The notes: a model not told the origin generated them from the letters alone. DNA of 64,000 nt from Siphonodentalium dalli (GCA_032622095.1 CP136063.1:39530106-39594105), one strand, 5' to 3'; shown: positions 1-12,955, numbered from the stretch's first letter. A program made the numbers and translations.

Positions 1-766
1 ATTAGGAATGTGGAATGTTGAATGTCTAATACTAGTTTATAGACATGAAGAGAAAAGTAAAATCCAAGATGGCTGCTGGCGGCCATATTTTCGGCCGAAT
101 GACCCCAAAATGAGTCGTTCCCATCTACATGTCATCGTTTTAACATCCATGACAAATTTTATGACGTTCAGACTGAAGGTACGACCTGTAGCCCATGCTA
201 AAGAATTTAGTCATACAAAGAGTAAAATCCAAGATGGCTGCTGGCGGCCATGTTTTTTGACCGAATGACCCCAAAACGATTCGTTACCATCTACATGTCA
301 TTGTTATCATCCATGACAAATTTCAATACCATCTGACCAACGCAACGACCTGTAGCCCGTGCTAAAGGATTTAGTCATGCAAAGAGTAAAATCCAAGATG
401 GCTGCTGGCGGCCATGTTTTTTGGCCGAGTGACCCCAAAATTACTCGTTCCCATCTACATGTCAATATTAACATCCATGACAAATTTCATGACGATCAGA
501 CGAATAGTACGGCCTGTAGCCCGTGCTAATGGATTGAATATTGAAATCCAAGATGACTGCTGGTGGCCATGTTTTTTTCTTCGAATAACCCCAAAATGAA
601 TCATTCCGGTCTAAATGTTGATGTCAACAGCTATGACAAATTTCATAATGATCCGATCAAAGGTACGACCTGTAGCCTGTATTGTTGACGCATCACACAC
701 ACGCGTACGACGGACGACAAAGCCATGGCAATAGCTGAAACTTTACAAAGTAAAGTTGAGCTATAA
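1..766 (+). mobile_element. Tandem-unit mobile element, copy A (cut by window edge)
   Basis: Four to five diverged units each carry the words AAGATGGCTGCTGGCGGCCA, TGACCCCAAAATGA and ACGACCTGTAGCCC. The right end matches the right end of the copy at 16289-19185: a CGACGGACGACAAAGCCATGG block and then a small hairpin (AACTTTACaaaGTAAAGTT) ending in GAGCT. The left end lies outside the window. The first bases match 16362 onward, so only the outer terminus is missing. The short open frames here are by-products of the repeat. Confidence 0.8.
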
Positions 767-1332
767 ATGAACATAGATGTACGGTAGTCCGATGCACTCG
801 TCCATTTTGGCTAAAAATGATCGCTAATTACCAATCCATAGAAACATAATTCCACAGTTGAACATAATTTATAATCAATAACAATGCCGTAACACGACAT
901 CAAAGGAAGCCGCTGGTCCGCCACGACTGAGAACATGTCGCACACCCATTTCTTTGAAGATTACCGCCAACTGTCGGCTGCGACATCAAAGACAAACGAA
1001 GCCTCATCAGAAGTGGCGAGAGAACAGGCTGTCAGGTGATAAATTGTGCTACATACACATGTACACTGTTAACTTTTACTTCCATGCATGGCATTTGTGC
1101 ATAGTACCGGTACATGTACGTACTGCTTACATTCACAACCATACCCCCCCCCCCCCCCCGGGTGATTAGTCGAGGAAAGTAAATAACAGTTGACTACCGC
1201 ACCTGTCATAGTGACGAAGGTTAGCCGATTAATCGAATAATTGTGGCGAGCCTAGGTTCGACTTTGGAGCATATCTTGAAATATGAATTTCTCATGTCTT
1301 AAAACTCAAATTTTTTCAAAGTAAAATTTCCT
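767..1332. other. Intergenic spacer with a hAT terminal fragment
   Basis: No gene is seen. A C tract lies at 1144-1158. Bases 1213-1252 (GATTAATCG, GGCGAGCCTAG) resemble the right terminus of the hAT element at 1851-3930, so they are probably a broken end of the same family. Confidence 0.4.
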
Positions 1333-1850
1333 TAAGGGCTTTGTGGACCCATTTTTTCCAAAATTTCCCAAAATTTAATAGAGTCCAAATAAAGGATTCT
1401 GTTCATGTATATTAGTAATAATAGAAACCATGCCCATTGATGCAACATTTTGAGAGTATACTTCATGGTGGATTATGTTAGAAATACAAAATGTGAACTT
1501 TATTGAAATTTAACAAAAAATTATTTACAGGCAATGGTCCAAGAAAAACAAAGTCCAATTCTAAGAATCAAATATGGGAATATGTACTGAACACTGTGAT
1601 GAATGATGTATTACAAAAAAAATATTATATTTCTTGAGTGTTCTTTGATAAAATTACTTTGAACCGGTTGTTGACAAATGATATACTAACTTCATAATAT
1701 GGTTGACTGAGAGGCAGCAGTTAATGGGTCAACCTTTCATGGCTGATGTCCAGTCTAGTGTGAATGGCCTTTTACCAATGTCAAACTTCCACATGAGTGA
1801 TCACCCTGAGTGAGTGGTGACCTACTTACTAGAATTAGTATGGTGATCTG

Positions 1851-3930
1851 TAGGCTTGCCGCGATTTTGGATTTTCAAAATCGATTAATCAGTGGCTATA
1901 ATCGACGATTAATCGATTTTTCTACACATGAAATTAAATCTCAAATAGAGATTTAATTTGTAGTAAATAGATGCCAAAAAAAAAAGACTATTAAGAGGTG
2001 CGTCTGGTAAGTGTAAGACGGTAAGTATAACCGTTATATGGGCACCGCACATCGGAAATGAAGGGCATTAGTTCTGAGAATTTGCTCCCATATAAATTCA
2101 AATGCCTCTATTAAACGATAAAAACAAATAATTACTCGTAGTTTATGAACTTTATGTAAGGCAAAAAGAAAAACATCTGTGTTTCCGGTTACCCGACCGA
2201 CCTGCCGAAATTGGGCCGACCTGGACTTTTTTTTTCAAATTTCAACCCAAAAAAAAAATTTAACCCCTTTTTTTTGCATGTAATTGGCATGTAAACACAT
2301 CTATATTGTTAAATATATAATATACTATGTTTACATTAAGCAGCAATAATTTTCAAAAACAATTTACTTCTATTAAAATAGTCCATTTGTGGTTGCAGAT
2401 GAATCCCAATCTCACCAAAAAATCTGCAGTCTTTAAAACCTGCCTGTGGTAATCTTGTTTGTTCAACTCCCATGTCTTGTGGGAAGAAGTCTTATCTGTT
2501 AGAGAGCAACATACATGTAGAAGACATTCTATATCAGAATTTAAAGTTCCTCTCCCCAGTCAATCAAGGATTCATAGTGTTCATGCATAGTTACTAGTAT
2601 GTATACAGACAGTATAAAGATGACTGCATGTCTACCATATCAAACACCCCTCTGGGATGGGCACTAAAAAGGCACATGAAATTATCTACTGGTTTGTTTG
2701 GGTGTATCAAACTTACAAGCATGCATATGCCAGTGTGTATAAGGAACTTCAAAGTTGGGGCCAATTTGAATGCTGAGGTGTGGTACATCAGTCAATGTGT
2801 GGCCTGTGGTACCATTTTCAGTGTGGTGTGGGACTTTATATTTCAGTGAGGAACATTTACACCCCGTGCAATGTGTCTGAGGCGCATGTGAGATATGTGT
2901 CTTAGGTCCTGAGGTGTATGACCAAATATTTAAGTGAGGTTTGAATTAATATCATACAAGTTATGTTATTATAAAGTAATAGAAAAGCCCTATTATGGTG
3001 TATGTCTTGGGCCTGTTGATATGTCAATATTGTGCTCTGAGGAAGATGTGCCACCACAATCTAAACTGAGAGAATAATTACAAGAGAGCTGCATAACTGA
3101 GTGCCTGGGAGGCATTTGTTTGTTCACATTGACAATTACTTATCATGTTACATTAAGTGTTTACTTGCAATATACATGGACAGCCTTAACACAAGTATAA
3201 AGAGTAAGCATTAATGTACTTCTTAACTGTTCGGGGGAGAAATAAAAAAATATTACCAAAAAAAAAAAAAATCCCTACCTACCCAGACCTACCTACCTGG
3301 AATTGTTTGGCACCGTAATAGGAAATAAATAAGTTTTTTTTTTAGGCCTAAGCACTAAGCAGATTCAGAAATCATTTTGAGTAAACAAATTGAACGAAAA
3401 AATCGGAAAAATACTCCCAACTCTCGTCGGGCCACGTGCTTCGTGAGACTGTTCGTGAATTTGGGATCGTGCATTAATTGAATTTGAAGTTCGGGATCGT
3501 GCCTTAATTCAAAGTCGGGAATCTCTCAATTCATTCGATCGTTAATATTCTTATTCAAGAATACGAGTTTGTCCGCGGAGTATACACATGCGTCGGCACA
3601 TTAAATGAAAAACCGCCGTGACGTGAAACCAAGACGGAACTAGATTACTCTGTCGGCCCGACTTCAAAAGACACCGCAACTGAAAGTTACATTGTCACAA
3701 ATGTTTGCGTGGGTGGGTTTCTGGGTTAGATTAGTGCTGTAAATACGGTGCAAAATATTGCCTCTTAAGTGGAGATAAGTTCTTTGCAAATACGCTGTAT
3801 TCCAGCGTTCTTGTGTTGTTGTATAATATGCATTGTTATTTGAACTAAAAAAGTCGATTTTCAAAATGAAAATCGATTAATCGGCACCACTGACGATTGT
3901 TCGAATATTCCCAAAATCGCGGCAAGCCTA
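1851..3930. mobile_element. Non-autonomous hAT element, 2080 bp
   Basis: The ends are perfect inverted repeats: TAGGCTTGCCGCGATTTTGG at the left and its complement at the right. The element is flanked by the exact 8-bp duplication GTGATCTG at 1843-1850 and 3931-3938. An 8-bp target duplication with T/CA-type ends is the hAT signature. The interior has GATTAATCG motifs near both ends, A and T tracts, and no transposase frame. It sits in the loop of the foldback element and is therefore younger than it. Confidence 0.88.
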
Positions 3931-4307
3931 GTGATCTGGTAGGGGTATGATTGAGGATTGGCATTCTATTGTCAACACAGAGTCCAGAGCAGTTACAATG
4001 GCCAGCTGTTAACCCGTGCCTGCTACCACCCACATAGCCAACGTTTAAGCAAGTATATATCAGTTGTCAACAACCGGTTCAAAGTAATTTTATCAAAGAA
4101 CACTCAAGAAATATAAAAAAAAAATTGTAATACATCATTCATCACAGTGTTCAGTACATATTCCCATATTTTATTCTTAGATTTGGACCATTGCCTGTAA
4201 ATTAATTTTTTTTAAATCTCAATAAAGTTCACATTTTGTATTTCTAACATAATCCACCATGAAGTATACTCTTAGTCTCAAAATGTTGCATCAATGGGCA
4301 TGGTTTC

Positions 4308-5309
4308 CGGTGACGCGTTATGCAGTAGGTCCCTAGATTTGCGTAGGTCTCCGTAGGTCACTCAATTCGCGTAGTTCCCTGCAGTAATGCAATATATAGT
4401 AGGTCTACATGATTTATTGACTGATAAAATGGATTGATACCACTAAATGATCATGTTAGATGTTACTTTGCAATTTGTTTTTTATAATTAATTTCCGAAA
4501 TCTGATGTGTTTGTTTGCTTAGTGATACTTAGAGGATCATGAAGCCTAACTAAAATAACGTGATTTCTGATCCGGAAAGTAAGAGGATTATCTTACTGGC
4601 TTCGTGGACAGATATTAATTGGAGGATAACTGATTGTATTTTTGCATTGATTTATGTGACTTTTGGAATAGAAAATAAGAGGATTATCAGATTTCTCGAT
4701 TCATCAGTATAGGTGAGTGGGCATGGGTGCGTTAGATAGGAGAATAAGTCGCATATTGAATAATATTAATGAATATGAGTTTGAAAGTCTCAGTGCTCAA
4801 CTTAAGTATCATGGTAATTCTTATTTTTTTTTTCATCTAAGCTAAACAAAATATATAATTTAGATATTTAATTTTTTTAAAACAACGCAATATCATATAA
4901 TATGTTCACTTATTGATAATATATTAGGCATGCACCCTTCCATTACTACGGGGACCTAAATCAATGCAAAAATATATCCAGTAATCCTCTAACTAATATC
5001 TTATCCCGAAGCCAGTAAGATAATCCTCTTACTTTCCGGATCAGAAATCACATAATTTTAGTTAGGCTTCATGATCCTCTAAGTATCACTAAGCAAACAA
5101 ACCCATCAGATTTCGGAAATTAATTATAAAAAACCAATTGCAAAGTAACATCTAACATGATCATTTAGTGGTAGCAATCCATTTTATCAGTCAATAAATC
5201 ATGTAGACCTACTATATATTGCATTACTGTGGGAACCTACGAGAATTGAGTGACCTACAGAGACCTACGCAAATCTAGGGACCTACTGCATAACGCAGTA
5301 CCGGTACCC
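4308..5309. mobile_element. Mutator-like element with long TIRs, about 1 kb
   Basis: Long terminal inverted repeats of about 345 bp (4308-4655 and 4955-5309) share GCGTTATGCAGTAGGTCCC and continue through ATGATCATTTAGTGGTA and GATCCGGAAAGTAAGAGGAT. The flank CATGGTTTC is duplicated at 4299-4307 and 5310-5318. Nine-bp duplications plus long TIRs are characteristic of the Mutator superfamily. The left arm of the foldback (around 1429) gives the undisturbed target sequence, which confirms the breakpoints. No transposase is present. Confidence 0.85.
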
Positions 5310-5477
5310 CATGGTTTCTATTATTACTAATATACATGAACAGAACCCTTTATTTGGACTCTATAATATTTTGGAAAATTTTGGAAAAATTGGGTCCACA
5401 AAGCCCTTAACTTAGGCAATTCTAAGTTGCGAAACTCAATCAAATGGTTATGTTTATGCTCTAAATTACTATTATAT

Positions 5478-6212
5478 TAGGGTCCGGCGAAGCTTCGATT
5501 CGAAATCGTCTTACTGATTCGATATCGATCGTGTGATTCGAATGTAGTTCGAATCACCACATTAACCTCATTCTGTACGAACTTGTTGAACAGCGTGTCC
5601 TACAAAAGCTCTAAAACAAACGCACGCAGATGTCATTGCGAACACAGTCAGTGCACGAGATGCGGTCCTGTTTCGTTCAGTATATTTTAATAGTGTTATT
5701 GCTCTTGGGTCGTCGCGGCGGCGAAATATCCATATCATCGATCCATCTCTTGTGCCCTTCCCTATTTTTATTTATCCAAAGTTATAATGGCTGAAATTAA
5801 AAGTTATTTTGAATGCAGCGTTGACAAATTCAGGTGCAAATCGTGCACGACTGTACTATCAGTTCAGAAAACGGGCACTACCTCCCACTTATGGGCACAC
5901 CTTAGCTGCAGTCATCCTGCAATCCACCATGAGGCAAAAGAAAAGAAAGACTCAAAACGAAAATTAACCGGCAACACATGTGCCGTTCTCAAAATTTTTT
6001 ATTGTTACGCAGGTCCACACGGCAAACTGCCAAACACGCACACGTGATGGTATGGGGAGACACTCACGCTGCAGTGGGATCGCCGACATAACTCCAGTAC
6101 ATTGTACTTGTCGATTTACCACGGGGAGTAAGATTCGATTCGAGATTCGCTTTGATGTGAAATCCGCGTCTCTGATTCGATTCGAACAAAATCGCGGATT
6201 CGCCAGACCCTA
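5478..6212 (+). mobile_element. hAT element remnant carrying a BED-finger fragment
   Basis: The ends read TAGGGTCCGGCGAA and, in reverse complement, TAGGGTCTGGCGAA. Both are followed by GATTCGA-rich subterminal sequence. The flanks are AT-rich and no clean 8-bp duplication survives. The interior encodes the N-terminus of a hAT-type transposase (5787-6047) and lacks the rest, so this is an internal-deletion derivative. Confidence 0.72.
5787..6047 (+). pseudogene. BED-type zinc finger, N-terminal fragment of a hAT transposase
   Basis: The 86-residue frame starts MAEIKSYF. It contains a zinc-finger pattern with C17-x2-C20, a hydrophobic core around L35-W36, and H38-x4-H43. This spacing fits the BED finger, which hAT transposases and ZBED proteins use to bind DNA. 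A lysine-rich stretch follows (KEKKDSKRK, residues 51-59). The frame then runs into unrelated sequence and stops, with no RNase-H-like catalytic domain and no dimerisation domain. Full hAT transposases usually have several hundred residues, so this is a truncated relic. It lies inside matching hAT inverted repeats, which supports a transposon origin over a domesticated gene. Whether it is transcribed cannot be seen. Confidence 0.7.
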
Positions 6213-6949
6213 GGCTATATTATATATACACTATACAGCACTATATGCAAAATATTTCAAAAAATCTCAAAAACGAAAAAGCATGTGAATTGTGATGTTG
6301 GCTGTGTTGCTACCTTTCGCCGGCGGCTTTCTGGGTTTACACGACTACATAGATAAATAACTACATGTATAATCTTGGTGGCACAATTCATGGATGTTGT
6401 TGTTGTTTGTTGTAACTGTATTCTTTGACAGAACACTTTGAGTAAATGTAATCAACCTTTTTCACGCGGGAGAAACTTATGAAAAAGTTTAACTCAGTTC
6501 CAGAAACACGCTGAAACGAAATGATACAAAAAGGGGCCAACTAAGGGGAAGACATGTGCCTCACAAAAGTTTTATATATATATCTGCTAATGTCTATCTT
6601 TCTTTAGTTTATATGGTATTTTATTTTTACTACATGTATATGGATAACCAAATATATAATTACAATATTGAAAATTAAAAAGTTTGAAGAAGATTTTAAA
6701 GTTTGAAGCCATAATAATGTTTGTTCTTTCTAACACAAGTTCAGTATATTACAACAATAATATGTACTGAACTGAACTAATTTTTATTGGTTGTCAAAAG
6801 TGCACAATGATAACAGAGACATGGCGACATGGGGGTTTGGGGGCTGTCTCACCCCCCCCCCCCCCAACTTTGGTCAAAATTTTCAAGCACAAGCCAGCGT
6901 CCGCTATATATAATATAACAGCGTATTAGTATCATAAGGTAAGGTAACA
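6213..6949. other. AT-rich spacer, no gene
   Basis: I see no coding sequence or terminal repeats here. A run of 14 C lies near 6852-6865. Confidence 0.4.
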
Positions 6950-7149
6950 TAATTCATGGTGGATTATGTTAGAAATACTAAATTTGTAATTTATAGAGGT
7001 TTTTAAAATCTATTTTTTCAAACCCAAATTCAACAAACACAAAATCCATATCTAAGAAAAATATGGCAATGTGTAGTACTGAACAGTGTTAATAATGATG
7101 AACAATAAAATAATATTCATATTTATCAAGAGTTCTTTGATAAAATAAC

Positions 7150-8932
7150 TAAGAACCAATTGTTTAAAAATGATAGAGTAATTTGCCAAACACTGCTTGT
7201 TGGGAGGTGACAGTTGAGTGTTAATATATGTGCATGGACAGTGGTGTGTTGTGTAGAATTGTGTAGGCCTAATCCTCTATCTGGGGATAGCCTGTAGCCC
7301 AGAAAGTAGGTCACCAATCAGGAGATAATATTCTCATGCCTCAGATCCTGCTGATCATTACAAATTGCAGCTGTCTTGAGCGAGCGCGTAATTCTGTGTA
7401 CGGCTGGACGGTTTTGGCCGTACCAATATTTTGCTGAACATGTGAATGACATACCGGTACATGTACTTGTACTTCTAATATGCAGGACATTATCACCTTC
7501 CAATGCATTTCCGATGAGTTCAGCTCCAATCAGTCCAATGTTAACAATCCTGCCATTCCCGGTATGCACAGTTAACTTATTGGAACAATGAATTGATCAT
7601 AATATTTGAGCAGTACACGTAGTTATGATAAGTGCATCACATTCCTTGCATACATGTATGCATATGTATGGTATAGATCTGTCATTATACATGTATATAA
7701 AAACAGCTACCAGTGGGTCTTTAAGCCATAACACAAACTCCTTTCCAATATAGGGCTGTATATGCCTATTCCTACATGTAGTTTATGATCCAGGGCTAAG
7801 CACTGACAGGAAAGTGCATGGGCCAAATGTGTACGTGGTATTGACTTGTGGATTTTGGTAATTTTAGTTGTTACGATACATGTATCGCCAACCGTAGGCA
7901 TGCCACAACCATGTGCCAAATTCAGTCATTCAGGTATAGACTATAGCATTTTTTTTCAACCAGCTTGCATGTCGCATAAATGCAATGTATACATGCAATT
8001 TGGAGGGGGATTTCGGATGAGCAAATTTCTCATTAACTTCGGAAGTGATACCCGATTTCATGTTCTCCACCTTACAAACTACACTGTGCACCCGGTGCTG
8101 TCAGGCAATGCTAAGATTGTGGATGTGCATGTACTTGTCAGATATTCTCGCACACTGCTGAAGTTGGACAAAGTTATATAAATAATATTTGGTTACTGCA
8201 TGTATACATAACATCACTGGAGTTTGTTTACCCCACTCGTATGATATATATACTCCACACTCCTCGCCAACTTCTGCAGTGACATACATCAGCGAATGTA
8301 ATTATGTAATTGTCACTCACACATGTACATGTACATAATCTACTTGAAATACCACCAATGCCAGGATCGAGTTTATCTAACGCAATATTACATTAAATAT
8401 TACTTATTTAAATTTTTCTACCCCCCCTTTTGTGTTCCCCCACCCCACTCGATTATGTCCCCCCCCCCCCCCCACTCACTGCTTTGCAGCTCAGGTCATG
8501 TTTCACAGCATATATATGTAAATTGTGCACCATATTATTTGGCCATATGGATAATTGTATGCCCACTACGCCCCTGGTCTTGAGCCTGTGAGCATTAACT
8601 TGACCCATCAAATTCAGTTCCCAAATAGCATTACTGAGCAATGAAATCTACCATTTGTAAACTGTACATTTTGGCGGTGTTACGACACTGTCAAAATTGC
8701 TAATTGGTGTGGGATGTTACCGTCGGTGGTCAAGAGCAAAGTGGTATTCTTTACATAGTGTGGGGGGAACAAACAAATCAAAACATCATTGGGTTTGCCC
8801 TACAATGGTCATTATATAATGGAATGCACGGATTGCAACTCACACCTGTGTTTGTTAGGGATGACCTTAATAATATTTGAATGTTTATCCATTCATTCAT
8901 CGATATGCCGCGACCAGGCAGCTGATTGGGCG
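7150..8932. other. Unassigned sequence between foldback arms
   Basis: No recognisable gene. C tracts occur near 8421 and 8459-8473. TACATGTA words are frequent. The 111-residue frame at 7846-8181 has no recognisable domain and I do not call it. Confidence 0.35.
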
Positions 8933-9806
8933 TAGACCCCGAAGCCACGACGAATAGTTTTCATGGCTGGCTCAACCGATTTTCGTGGCTGGTTAGCTAG
9001 CTAAGCCGGCTCAGTCACGACGTTCGTGGCTGACGAAATATGGCGGCTCAGCCGGCTGAGATGTTATCGTTCAGCGTATTTTCGTTTCCGAAATGTTCCT
9101 AATCCCCTGTTACCGGTTATAGACGCCGTTTTTTTTTATTTTAGCGTTTGTGGTGAACCCGTAGAATTCCAGACCACACGTAATCTTTTGATGTTGGGCT
9201 TTTCCATTATGGCGAAATTTCACGAAGGACTGGCATGGATATACTATGTAGTTTCCCATCTAATCGGTATAAGTAGTTACATTGGGACTTCTGTCGACTT
9301 CAGACTTCTATCATCACTGCCATCTTGCGATATATGCATGCATCATTGAATGATGAACCCGATAGTAATGATATATAATATTTCAAACTATTTTCTATTC
9401 TTATGTGTATATATTGACAAATGCCAGTGATGTCTGAGACTGGGTGTGGTCGATATAAACAATTTATATTTTAACCCTTTCAATACCGAATGGATGCGCC
9501 CATTCAGTTGTATGAAAGCATGCATTGGGATAGTCTATTCCACATTAAGGGGCCATGTGTTCTGATAATATACCAACCATGCCGTGTACATGCGAGTATG
9601 CCAATATTAGGCAATGCGGTTTAGTTCTTTGCGATTCACAATACAGTTGTGCTTGACATATAAGCCCATGCACACGGCTCAGCCATTTTACAATTCCGGC
9701 GGCGGAGATTTTTAAATGTGGCTGGCGTTAGATATAATATGGCTGGCGGCGGCTTGTGGCCAATATGGCTGGCGGCGGCGGCGTGCGATGGCGGCTTCGG
9801 GCTCTA
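8933..9806. mobile_element. Non-autonomous hAT element, 874 bp
   Basis: The ends are TAGACCCCGAAGCC and, in reverse complement, TAGAGCCCGAAGCC. They are flanked by an exact 8-bp duplication ATTGGGCG (8925-8932 and 9807-9814). Subterminal GGCTGGC and GGCGGC motifs repeat near both ends (about 8950-9070 and 9680-9800). No transposase is present. Confidence 0.85.
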
Positions 9807-10639
9807 ATTGGGCGCATACCGCGTGACGGTAAAATTGTGTACGCGGACGGCGGGGTTCGATCATTTATGTTTCAACCGCCGAAGACATCGGGATAATCAC
9901 AAGAAAATCACTCAAGAAATGTGAGTATATCTTTATTGTTAATAATTGTTCACAGTGTTCAGTACACATACATGTACCCATATTTTTTCTCAAATATGGA
10001 CTTTATATTTGTTGAATTTGTGTTCGAAAAAATAGATTTTAAAAACTATCAACTTCAAAATCGGTTGAATTTACCTCAATACAAACAACCATTTTTGGAG
10101 GTGCAGATGAATGTTTATGACGGTGTAGAATGTTGCCTGGTTACAGCGAATAGCAATAAGTAATGATGGGGTGAAATACGCGATGATGGTGTAGATTATG
10201 TCTAGACTTGGTGGTGTTGAGGAAAATCGTGACATACTAATACAAATGGCCACAATCGAAAGCTGTCATCTTCATCCAGTTCTCAAGACATAGCAGATGT
10301 GCTAGATGTATCTGCGATCCGGCTCAGGTATGTATATGTACGGTACATGGATGTCGTGTCTTATCATAATTCTACATCACAGTAGCTATTCCCGCCTGTC
10401 TAATATAAATGACGTGACGTGTCTTGTCTAATAATGACCATTAATTTGGAGATTACTTTTCTTTCATATTCTGGTAAATAAATTGAGAGAGAAAATTGTT
10501 CATTGGGATGGATACCAGTGTATCATGTTTCGGAAAACCATACAACCCATAATATTTGTTTGACGACTGGTACGTTATTATTGGAATAGGTTCGAAATTT
10601 GAAAGTCATATTTGATCCCGACATTGAGATAATCTACAA

Positions 10640-12142
10640 CAGAGCCGTAATTTCGCTAAAATCCGGATTGAGAATCCAAAGCCGATTACCGGTGGCGGAG
10701 CTAATTTCGGATTCTAGGTCAGATTTTGAAATCCACGTGGTCTCCGAAACTCTCTCCCAGCGTCAAACATGGCTCATGTATTTGACACAAGTATCATTTG
10801 TATCTTATATTTATAAAGTGCATGTTTGTTGTGAAAGTCATGCTTTTCTTCTATGTGTGTATACACGGCACATAATTTGCTGCCAATCCGACTTAATCGC
10901 ATCTTTTTTTCAAGTTAAAGTGTGTTTATTGATGATGGCAAGCATATCTAAACATGACAGCTCTAGGCCTCCTGAATCAAATTCCGAAGATGTTGTGAAG
11001 AACACACGGAACTTGTCAGTTGAACAGGGACGTGACGACAGGGGTTGATTGGGTGTCTCGACCCCCACCCCGAACTTTGGTACAATTTGCTAAGCTGTGC
11101 AGTCATTCATACGTGAGGAAAATCAGGATTATTTTGACTAACTGTTTCAAATAATGATACGTACAAGCCAACAAACGCAACAAACAAACCCGATTTTAAA
11201 TAAATACATATACAAACTTATGACTAACTCGGGAGAGGGGGTGTCCAGTGATCTGTATATATGTTCAACTTGTTTTGGTAGTCATGTTGCTTTGCCATTA
11301 CTAATTATTTATTTGTTCAGTGTAATAACATATGGGAGAGGGGGTACCCTTAAGTGAGTCAGTACTTGTCCCCCAATTCCTTTGTATGTATAAACAAATG
11401 TATGTGTTATATATCATGTGTTATCTAAATTTGACATATATTTGAAATAAATATATCTAAACTAAACTTTGGTACATTCCAGCAGTCGGAAATTTCATGC
11501 ATGACACAACATTAGTTGGACATTAATTTGACACCATATATAGGTTGGCATTGTTCTCATTGTTTGATTTTTTTCAAGACATATCCATGCAGGTTCATAT
11601 GAATTCGGTCAATGGTGACGTATCCGCTGAATTCGAAATCGACATGCGTTCGGGCGGTATTTTAAGGATGGAATTATGAAATGGACATATGAAAGTGACA
11701 ATCAACAATGGTTTGCAATTGCTTCGCCATCAACCGAAGTGCTCCCCCAGCGCTACTATCAATAGCGTTATTATTTGGCTAATTTCAGTAATATTCTCCC
11801 AGTTTACATTCAATAAAACAAATTTGTCTCCGCATTTAAAATTCTTTGATATAGATCGTTTATATTCTGCAATAATTTGTACACAAGAGACGGATTCTTA
11901 TGTTTTATTGTGTTTTTAAACTCTGAGGTGGCGAAATCTCGGTTTGTTTACATTACGAACATTTGAGTCCGTAATCGGAATCCGAATCCCAATCGGATTA
12001 CCACGAAATTGAGATTACGGTCTGTTCGTTTACTGATTCTGCCAATTTCTGGTCTGTTCTTTTGCCGAACCAAGTCGTACGGGGACAAATCTGTAATCTG
12101 AATCCAGAATCCAAATCGGATTTTAGCGAAATAACGCCTCTG
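10640..12142. mobile_element. Non-autonomous hAT-like element, 1503 bp
   Basis: The terminal inverted repeats are CAGAGCCGTAATTTCGCTAA and CAGAGGCGTTATTTCGCTAA, continuing through AAATCCG. The CAGAG start is typical of hAT. Subterminal copies of the AATCCGNATT motif occur at both ends. I could not find a matching 8-bp flank. Inside, near 11542, is a short match to the terminus of the foldback at 14612. There is no transposase. Confidence 0.68.
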
Positions 12143-12732
12143 GGGAATGCGTGGTACAATAGGCAGATATATTTCATGAAAAATTACCGGTTAATGCTCG
12201 ATTAGATATGCATATCAAACTCCACACTAAGATATTTTGGTCCCAAATTGGTAATGTTCCATGATCATGTGTGTTTGGTGAATCAACTGAAGCTCTAGTC
12301 GAATGTCACATGGCATTCTTCTTAAAACTGATGCCTTAGCTACAATTAATAGACATACTGAGTCTGTATAATTTAAAGCATGGTTATGACACTCCATTGC
12401 AGGGATAATCAATTCGATGTAGGAAAGCGCACACATCTCAAACGAAAACTTTAAAGTGAAAAAGTGTCACAGCCAGATGAGCCAGCGAGAAACCCATTTC
12501 CTGTGAGAGAATTTCACCGTGTCCATGCAGGAATAAAATATATTTTCAGATATCAGGCGGGGATTAAACTTTCAGATATATAAAGAATAAACGCACAATA
12601 TGTATAATATCTGTTGCCCTTCCTGTTTATCCCAACTCATCGGAAAGAATGGTTACTCTGCAATTCGTGAATTCTGCTAAGGCTTATTTCGTTCCCCGTA
12701 AGGCATGATATATTTCCAATGTACATTGACAT
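12143..12732. other. Spacer, no gene seen
   Basis: No coding pattern or terminal repeats recognised. Confidence 0.35.
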
Positions 12733-12955
12733 ATACAATAAGCCTTGGCACTGAGTCACGGCCGTATTGGATCCATCCAGCTCCGTTCCGTTTAGTGTTG
12801 CATACAATGTCAAAGTTCTGGAGTAGCATTCCATCTGAATGTTCATGAATTCCATATATGGAATGCTACTCCAAAACTTTAACCTGTAGCACTATAAAAC
12901 AACAGAACGGGTCTGGATTGATGGTCTCGACTCCGTGACAAGGCTTATACAATTA
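12733..12955. repeat. Imperfect foldback (hairpin MITE)
   Basis: The left arm, with ATAAGCCTTGGCACTGAGTC and TGGAGTAGCATTCCA, pairs with the right arm, with TGGAATGCTACTCCA and GACTCCGTGACAAGGCTTAT. The arms are about 110 bp with indels. The central stem around 12825-12870 is the best conserved part. Confidence 0.7.

Larger units (their letters stand above)
1333..5410. mobile_element. Foldback DNA element with TTAA flanks, split by two later insertions
   Basis: The left arm (1333-1687) is repeated in reverse complement at 4052-4307 plus 5319-5410. The arms are about 350 bp and visibly very similar. The outer ends read TTAAGGGCTTTGTGGACCC and its complement, so the element is flanked by TTAA, as for Kolobok or piggyBac type elements. 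Removing the hAT (1851-3930) and the Mutator-like element (4308-5309) with one copy of each target duplication leaves about 980 bp. A related copy is at 6950-10055. There is no coding capacity. Confidence 0.8.
6950..10055. mobile_element. Second copy of the 1333-5410 foldback family, interrupted
   Basis: Bases 6956-7145 (CATGGTGGATTATGTTAGAA onward) match the left arm of the first foldback. Bases 9895-10050 are the reverse complement of 6990-7145. The two arms lie about 2.75 kb apart. That gap contains the hAT at 8933-9806 and other sequence of unknown origin. The outer ends are decayed and I could not place them exactly. Confidence 0.6.

Noticed and set aside
2180-3330. Possible nested TIR element inside the 1851-3930 hAT
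   Set aside because: The similarity between the GGTTACCC/GACCTGCC region and the complement of 3260-3330 is too weak to define ends.
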